From NCBI GenBank assembly GCA_022559985.1, contig JAFJTR010000045.1, positions 186,001 through 250,000 on the forward strand: a DNA stretch of 64,000 nucleotides. Reading direction: 5' to 3'. The notes beneath the pieces are model-generated. The model made no database searches. It was not told the DNA's origin and was given only the letters and a program-made list of their open reading frames with translations. Position 1 is the stretch's first letter. Every line of letters begins with the position of its first letter. Below, in pieces: positions 56,915 through 64,000 of this stretch. The DNA comes from Parastagonospora avenae f. sp. tritici 18332-5. Its lineage: Eukaryota > Ascomycota > Dothideomycetes > Pleosporales > Phaeosphaeriaceae. The position numbers and the translations under genes were made by a program.

Positions 56915-58476
56915 AGAGAAAGAAGGTACAAAACGCGATCGCGATGTCCTTCAACACCCAATAGTGTTATATGAACCGATACCTACGTTGTGTTTGGCGA
57001 GACGTCTGTGCTTCAAAGGCTATGCGATTTATCTGAATTTTAATTACTAGTCATCGAGTGCACGTCCGTACAATCAGTATCGCCTGCCATAACTTACCAC
57101 TCAAATTCTTGAGGTCGGAAATGAGGCGCACGAAAACACCTCGACGAACTGGTCGCGCATTTCGCCCTCCTTGACCTGCCGAATGAGCAGGTTGATGTAA
57201 CCTCAATGCACGTTGCATGCAGTGAGCTAATCTTTACCTGTCAAATTTACAGGCTGCATGTCACAGCATCTGAAAACCGCGCAACTCGCCTCGCGACTCC
57301 ATGCCAGTTCCCATCCCAGGATCCACAGCACGGCGATCTTCAGGGCTCAACCCCGCGCAAATGTCAAACCGCGTGGCAGACTCGGTCATCTTCTCCCAAA
57401 AGGTGCTCTGTTTGAGGATGATCAACACTCCTCTTATGAACCCTCAGATCGACACATCCGCAAGGCATCGCAGGACCCCAGTGCCTCAAGTAGAAAGTTG
57501 ATACTGGTGATGTCGGTTCGTGCCTACAACCGGCTTTCAAAACCTGCGGAAGATACGAGGATATGTAGCTCATTGGCTTAGAATGTGGAGCCGGTGGGCT
57601 CCGATGCCTCGTTGCGATCAGTACAGTAGAGTTCTGAAACGTAAGCTGTTAATCTCTGGTGGTGCATAGCGGCTCCGGGACAAAACTCTTCATCCGCCAC
57701 CGTCAACTCTTTTGAGAGGTCGCATTGACATAGGTATAAACGTTATTTTCCATTTGAAGTCTTCTCGATAAGATAGGAGTTTCTGAATGCGCACAGTACA
57801 ATCAACCCCCTCTCGTTATCGCGGATTGCGCGCGGAGTCCGAATACTCGCGTGCGTCACTGCGCAAGGTTGGAGAAATGGAAAAATCGATTCGGCGCGAT
57901 CTTACTTGGCCCTATTCGCCGACGGGAGAATTTAGCGTGTCGCTCATTCAGATGAGCGTATCAGAGCTCGGGCTGCGTAGATCTTTGCGGTGAACGGACA
58001 AGCAACGTGATGATGCTCAGAATGCTTGGGCCATCTTGTCTACGTCACTGTACGCCTTAGCTATCTCACCCACGCTCACAAACTCCACACGAACCATTCG
58101 TTACAAATTTTAACTCTGGCACCATATCGCAGGGGTCAAGACTTGCTATATCAGTAGCGCTGTGTCTTGCAAACTTTCCTTGTGGTATTGTACTTCAACT
58201 TCGAGTTCGAACACCTCCCCGAGAACATTTTGTATCGGAGTAACGTCTCAATACAAGCTTCTCCAAGCCCTCCAAGCCTCTTAGCATATTTTGCTTGGGT
58301 GATTCGACGTGCACTTTTCGACGACTATTCCGGAATCGACAACGAGCATCAAGACCGACCGCAGCAACAATCCCTTTGTGACTTCCTCCGCCATAGCGTG
58401 TGCCGAGCGATCTTCCATGCAGCAAATCTAACGACCACCACCCGGCGATATCAACAACGTCCTTGCGCCCACCAAT
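56915..58476. other. 1.5-kb gap, no supported gene
   Basis: A stretch on the minus strand at about 57205-57060 reads with coding-like bias for about 27 codons (containing VKEGEMRDQFVEVF) but has no start, stop context or partner exons that I can see. Otherwise nothing recognised. Confidence 0.35.
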
Positions 58477-60371
58477 ATGCCTCGCACCATTTTTGTTAAC
58501 CCCTTCAAAAGCCATGATGTCTCGGAATTTCCTGACGTTTTGCGCCCTCTCGACCAAACCCCCATGCGCACCGCCTCTGTCTCCGCTGAGCAACGCCCTT
58601 CCATTGCGCCAACCGAGAAGACCGACAAGGACGACAAGCCAGACAATGACCTCAGGCGACCAGACAGCAATGCGTCAAGCGGCATCGTGAATCATGGCAT
58701 GACTGTTGAAGCGCTAAAGGCAGAAATCCTCGCTGATGTTGCAGCATCTGATACCGACACGCCTTACGACCGTAGGGCGACACTCTGGAAGCAAAAAAGT
58801 CAAGGCTAATGCATTGCAGGAAAGTCCAAGGTTATCAACCGTGCTTTACAAGACATGGGCATGGGGAAATACCAATGGGAGCTTTTCGCCCTTTGCGGTG
58901 GAGGCTGGATGGTATGTTACTGAGACGGTAGAAATATTGTGGCGTGATGACTGACCATATCCAGGCCGATAACCTCTGGCTTCAAGGTGTCGCGCTTACA
59001 TTGCCACAACTTTCCGCTGAGTTTGGTGTGAGCGAGACCGAAGTCCGCTATACTACTCTCTCGCTTTTCCTCGGTCTCTGCATCGGTGCTTCGTTCTGGG
59101 GCACTGCATCTGACGTCCTGGGTCGCCGCCTTGCCTTCAACTTCACCCTGTTTCTTGCTGGTGTATTCGGCCTTGCTTCCGGCGGTGGTCCCAACTGGAT
59201 CGGCACCTGCGCGCTTTATGCTTGTATTGGACTTGGTGTTGGTGGCAATCTGCCCGTTGATGGCGCATTGTTCCTCGAATTTCTGCCTCAGACCTCCGGA
59301 AATCTGTTGACATTGCTTTCGGTTTTCTGGCCAGTGGGCAACCTGATCGCCTCTCTTCGTAAGTAAACCTCTTTTCCAGCGACCGAAACCAGCTTACGAT
59401 TTCTAGTTGCATGGGCATACATTCCCAATTTCTCATGCACACCCGGCCAGCCATGCACCAAGGCTGACAACATGGGTTGGCGGTACTTGATTCTTACTCT
59501 CGGAGCCATCACTTTCGCCATGTTTATCTGTCGCTTCTTCCTCTTCCATCTCTACGAGTCGCCAAAATTCCTACTTTCTCGTGGTCGCCAGGCCGAGGCC
59601 GTCGCAACTGTTTACGGCATTGCATCGTACAACAAGACCCACACCTGGCTCACAGAAGATATTCTGAACTACGTCGGAGGTAACCCAGAGGCTACGGGCG
59701 AGGACGCCAAGATGAGCACAATCCAAATCATCAAGCACTCTCTGAGCCGCTTCTCCATGAAGCGATTTAGCGCCCTCTTCAAGGACAAGAAGCTTGGCAT
59801 CACAACTGGCCTCTTGTGGTTCCAATGGACGACGATCGGCATGGCATACCCCTTGTTCAACGCCTTCCTGCCACAATACCTCCAGAACTCTGGTGGAGGC
59901 ATCGAAAACGACGTCAGCACCGTCTACCGCAACTACGCCATCACTGCCATCGTTGGTGTGCCCGGATCCATAATCGCCTGCTGGACAGTCGACATCAAGC
60001 ACGTTGGCCGCAAGGGAACAATGTCCATCGCCACCGTCATCACCGGCGTCTTCGTCTTCTTGTTCACCATCTCTACCGACTCCAACTTCCAGCTGGCTTT
60101 CACGTGTCTTGAGGCGTTCTTCCAGAACATCATGTACGGCGTTCTCTACGCATACACACCAGAAGTCTTCCCAGCACCCATTCGTGGTACAGGTACCGGA
60201 ATGTCTTCGTTCCTCAACCGTGTCGCGGGATTGTGCGCACCAATCGTCGCTATCCAGGCTGGAGGCTCGAATCCCAAGGCCCCGATCTACGCATCTGGGG
60301 GCTTGTTTATTGCTGCTTTCTTTAGCATGTTGATCCTGCCCATTGAGACGCGGGGTAAACAGACGTTGTAG
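58477..60371 (+). CDS. MFS transporter, SV2/sugar-transporter-like
   Basis: Four exons (58477-58771, 58820-58911, 58965-59358, 59407-60371) give 581 aa with about 12 membrane helices after a 115-residue polar N-terminus. Diagnostic text: MGMGKYQWELFALCGGGWMADNLW (helix 1), FWGTASDVLGRR (MFS loop 2-3 motif), LGVGGNLPVDGALFLEFLP (helix 4-5) and YTPEVFPAPIRGTGTGMSS (the PET-type loop of the second half). The C-terminus is LPIETRGKQTL. The layout matches fungal SV2-like MFS carriers of organic acids, sugars or drugs; the substrate is unknown. All junctions keep frame and no lesions are seen. Confidence 0.9.
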
Positions 60372-60646
60372 ATAGCTAAAGTGATGCTGCTGGCTGCATC
60401 GCTGTCAGCAGTTCTTGAAGCTGTATATTGCTAGATCGATGATAAGTCATGCAGATCCCATTTGACCTCTTGAATTGTTGGGGATGTAATGTATTCCTAC
60501 ATCGGATCTATTGGCCATGGGCCCTAATTAAGTCCATTATGTTTCATGTCTGGTACAGATTGAGATCCAATATCACAAGGTAGACGAGCAGTGAAGTCTT
60601 CCTTGAGGTGAAATGCCTCGTCGAGACACCTAAGAAGCGAGATCCG
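60372..60646. other. 3' region between converging genes
   Basis: Short gap between the ends of the MFS gene and the minus-strand repeat-protein gene. Nothing else seen. Confidence 0.4.
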
Positions 60647-63600
60647 CTACTTGCAATAATGGTCGCCATACCAGGTTCGTCCAACACTGACACCGTTTGC
60701 GCGGTATTCCCATCCGTAACGCTGCGAGCCCCCCTCACATTTCGCACTAACTCGCTTCTGTGCATCAATGATATCGGACTCCTTGCCCTTATAGCCAGTA
60801 TAGCTGCAGATATAGGACAATTCTTTTCCCCTATGAGGTCTATTAGCATTGTCGTGTTCGGGCGTGGGGGAAATTGCATGGGTATACCTACTTTACAAAA
60901 ACAGCCCAATGATAGTTCTCCAAATACACGCTATCCTGCAAAGCCGCAAGGGCAATATTGGCATGGTCTAGATCTGGAGTGTTCTGGCTGTAACCCTTGC
61001 AGTAGATGGCAGATTTCTGGTAGTTTTGGTGGAGAGTGCCCGTCGTCGTGGCGGCGACGTTCTCGTTTGCGGCCGTCTGAGCAGTAAGAAAAGCTGCCAG
61101 CTCAGCGATTGGGGTGAAATTGACGGTTCTCTCGCCGGCTTCATTGACCGTCTCATGGTAAAGGCCATCGCCCTGTTGTAGCAGGTCGCTGCGCTGGCGC
61201 ATGGACTTGACTGCATGCGTAGTGACTGACTGATCCTGGAAAGCTTCGTCGCGATGAGTCTTGATGGTGCTCTCTCCAGCGTCGTTGAAAGTCTCAAGGT
61301 AGAAGCCTTCTCCCTGGTTTCGCGCGTCGAAGGTGGTGGAGCGAGGTGCTACCTTGATGGGCGCTGCCTCAATGGGCGCTGCCTCAATGGACGCTGCAGC
61401 AGGAGGTGGTATGAATTCCTTTCGACAGATAGATCCTCCCTTGAAGGTGCGGCCAACGGAGAGCTCGGTCCAGACACTCCACCCATTGAACTTTTTGTAC
61501 CCCCTGGCATGAGACCAACCATAAGCTGCTGATCCACCGTCGCAGTGGTTACTAATCTTGATTTGCTCATTGATGAAGTAATCAGCATTTGTTGACCAAC
61601 CGTCTGCGCCTTGCGAGATACACCAATACGAAGTTTCGCCATTCTTGTGTAGCCAGGTAATTGGGTTCTTCTTGAGATTGAGCTGATCGCCATAGTTTGC
61701 TATCTCGGAATTGACATAGTCCAGGTCAGGGACGCTCTTTGAAAGACCGCCCCTGCAAGTCTGCTTCACGCTATCGCGTTTGCTCGAAATGTTCGAGCTC
61801 TCGACCGTAGAAGCAGCGGCAGGGGGGGTGAACTTCTGCGAACAGATAGATGTTCCCCTCATGGTTCGGCCCACGGACATCTTAGTCCAATATGCCTTAG
61901 TATCTGTTGTCGAAGGGGGAGCAACTGTGTACCCCTCGAAGGTATTCCCTCCATAACCAGCTATCCCGCCACAGGTGTTACTCACAATCGTTTGCTGACT
62001 GATAAAATAACCGTAAGGATATCTCCAATCATGTGGACTTTTGTCAGCACACCAATATGAAGTTTCGCGATTGATGTGAACCCAGCCGACACGTTTGTGC
62101 TTGAGATCGATCTCTGACCCAGCTTCTGCGAGCTGGCGGTTGGCCGAGTCCAAGTCAGCAACGTTTTTCGAACTGCCACGCGCGCAACTCGTCTTGTCTC
62201 CTTGGCGTTTGTTCAAATCGCTTATGATATCAGCATCAGAGTTGCTGCTCACTGGAGCATGAGAGACGGAACTGCTGAGCTCGGCTATGGGCGTGAATTC
62301 GATGCTCATTTGACCAGTCTCATCGTCAAAGCTAGCAATGTAGAGGCCATCGCCTTGATCCATCTGCGCAGAAGTCATGTCCCAACTCGATGCGTCGGCA
62401 AGTGAGGCGCGACTGCTCAGTTTGGCAATGGGCGTGAACTTGACGCTCATCTGACCAGTCTCGTCATCACGGCTGGCGACATAAAGACCGTCGCCTTGAT
62501 CCATCTGGGCAGAAGTCATGTCCCAGCTCGCTGCATCGGCGGCAAGTGAGGCGGCCCTGACAGGTGCGGAATCGATAGCTGCGGAGTCGACAGATGGCGT
62601 CTCGATAGCCCTGACCGCACGCGATCCCGTGAATGTGTCTGTACAGAAATGGTTGCCTTTGAAAGTACGGCCAATTGAGAACCTTTTGCCTTGTAAAACG
62701 TATCGATGGTCCCAGCCGTAAGCTGCAGCGCCACACTTCCTACTGGTAATTGTGTGCATTTCGATAACCTCCTTGTATGAGACCTTGACTCTCGTGTACG
62801 GGCAGAAGTAAGAAGTTTCTCCATTGCTGTTGATGTTAGTATCAGACCAAACCAATTTTAGGCTCAGAGAACTTACTTGTGCACCCAGCCCCAAGCCCTG
62901 GGACTGTATGTCTTACCATCACCGTTATGCGCAAGCTGAATATTGGCACCATCCAAGTCGCTCTGGGACCCGGAGTCTCGGCCTTCACACTCGGTGTTCC
63001 GCTTGTGCAGAGAGTCTGTGCTGTCTGAGGTGTGATCAAGCAGACCTTCAGCACGAGCTTTGGAGAGAAGCTCAGCGGTGGGTGGGAGTTGTGCCATTGG
63101 CGTAAAATTCACATCGACAGTACCGAAGTCGTCGACAGTCGCGGTGTAGAAGCCATCGCCCTGGAACATCAAATCTGATGCGATGTTGAGGTCAGAGGAG
63201 GTGGATCGACGTGACGGCGCGAAGGTTTTCGCGACCTTTGCTTTATATGGCTTGAAGTCCTTGTTGCAAATGGAACCACCTCTCCAAGTGCGTCCTATCG
63301 TAATATCCAAGTCCCAGCCCGGGTTCATCCTATTATATCCGTACTAGATGTGTGAAAATAAGGTTAGTGGTGCCTTATTTGCAATTGGACGTATAGTATA
63401 CGTACAGCGGCTGATCCACCACAGGTGTCACTAATGGAAGTGTGCATGTGGATTATATCATTATAGGTCATATGGGTCTTTGTCCCCGTGCAGGCATATG
63501 AGGTTTCCTGGCCGCTAGGAGTGTGTTAGTTCTCCACATGTTTATAGCAAGTGTTCAGCATCAGAATACTCACTAGATCACCCAATAATACTTATTCGAC

Positions 63601-64000
63601 TCAAGTTTTTCTCCCGCTCTCTCCCTGGACCTCGCCAATCTCACATTGGCATAGTCCAAGTCTTCGACTCTGTCGCTGAATTTGAATTCTCGTACGCATG
63701 TGATGCTTTCCTTGCTAAAAGCAGCAGTGCTTTGTTCAGCAAGGGGATCAGCGAGCGGTTCGTCGGCCAAGAGTTCACTGATAGGCGTGAACTTAACTTG
63801 CAAGATTCCATTCTTGTCGACCCATGCTTGGTGCAACCCATCACCTTGGTCCATGGGATTGCCATCGCGAAGTGAGAGTTCGGCGGGCTTGTCGACGTAA
63901 TCTATGGTATCGCGACGCGAGAGTTCAGTGGGCTTCTCGATCGGCTCGATCGATGCCGCGAGCCGCTTGCCTGGCTTGCCGTGGAAGTCGCTATCACAGA
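60647..64000 (-). CDS. Tandem four-cysteine repeat polyprotein, probable kexin-cut precursor (5' end outside)
   Basis: Exons on the minus strand are 64000-63574, 63514-63406, 63343-62877, 62826-60892 and 60830-60647; all joins keep frame, and the gene enters from beyond the right edge. At least five full copies and one partial copy of a domain of about 120 residues occur. Each has four cysteines: C-x-G-x-S with DLDxAN, ETSYxC, CGGxAAYGW and GRTFKGGSIC. Linkers repeat MDQGDGLYxAxxDDxG and FTPIAEL in six versions. Dibasic sites precede most domains (SDLNKRQ, SSKRDS, LHKRNT, LSRRDT, PSRRST), as in kexin-processed secreted precursors. The last copy ends GRTWYGDHYCK. The signal peptide would be outside. 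I do not recognise the domain; effector, adhesin or antimicrobial roles are guesses. Introns sit at the same place in three copies, marking exon-level duplication. Confidence 0.85.

Noticed and set aside
57060..57205. Possible exon on the minus strand (VKEGEMRDQFVEVF)
   Set aside because: Coding-like bias over fewer than 30 codons, with no partner exons or recognisable family.
60647..64000. Resemblance of the four-cysteine repeats to killer-toxin or hevein folds
   Set aside because: Cysteine number and spacing (one each before DLDxAN, in SYxC, CGG and GSIC) fit neither family; I left the domain unnamed.

Overview
The window is nuclear DNA of a filamentous ascomycete (Pezizomycotina, most likely a Dothideomycete). 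The protein genes are split by short GT-AG introns of about 45-70 nt. The gene set includes Mediator Med5/Nut1, NADP-glutamate dehydrogenase, sphingolipid delta-4 desaturase, a PHO89-type phosphate symporter, Zn2Cys6 regulators, a GH95 fucosidase and many fungus-only families. I saw no tRNA, rRNA or CRISPR. All exon models were made by hand from splice signals, reading frame and remembered family patterns; no search or transcript data were available.

Layout: 1-6.4 kb holds a long low-complexity Ser/Arg-rich protein (possibly cut at the left edge), mitochondrial malonyl-CoA transacylase, and a small gene broken by an in-frame TAG. 7.3-10.2 kb is a fungus-specific gene with a nuclease-like E-x-K signature. 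11.2-15.6 kb is the most unusual part: a HeLo-like/pseudokinase protein on the minus strand stands head-to-head with a Ser/Thr kinase carrying two C-terminal ubiquitin domains. A 378-bp hAT-type MITE (8-bp target duplication, 25-bp inverted ends) sits exactly at the stop codon of the kinase-ubiquitin gene. 16-20.4 kb is a gene graveyard: a CBM18 chitin-binding remnant, a broken fungal gene, a C-terminal membrane-protein fragment, and a membrane protein with two in-frame stops.

21-33 kb is ordinary core sequence: an SDR, Med5, a conserved 250-aa protein, an aldo-keto reductase with a GC-AG intron and a 14-nt exon, and gdhA. 34-47.5 kb mixes a broken BTB gene, a LURP-one-like protein, an intact BTB-like gene, a small membrane protein, PHO89, a protein with an LP-type fungal N-terminal domain, a broken J-domain gene and the sphingolipid desaturase. 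47.8-60.4 kb holds two divergent Zn2Cys6 regulators followed by a secreted GH95 alpha-L-fucosidase and an MFS transporter, a plausible sugar-use neighbourhood.

60.6 kb to the right edge is one large minus-strand gene. It encodes at least five tandem four-cysteine domains separated by acidic spacers and dibasic KR/RR sites, which suggests a secreted precursor cut by kexin. The gene runs off the window.

The number of disabled genes (about seven in 64 kb) is notable. It means either active local decay or base errors in the assembly, and read-level checks would separate the two.
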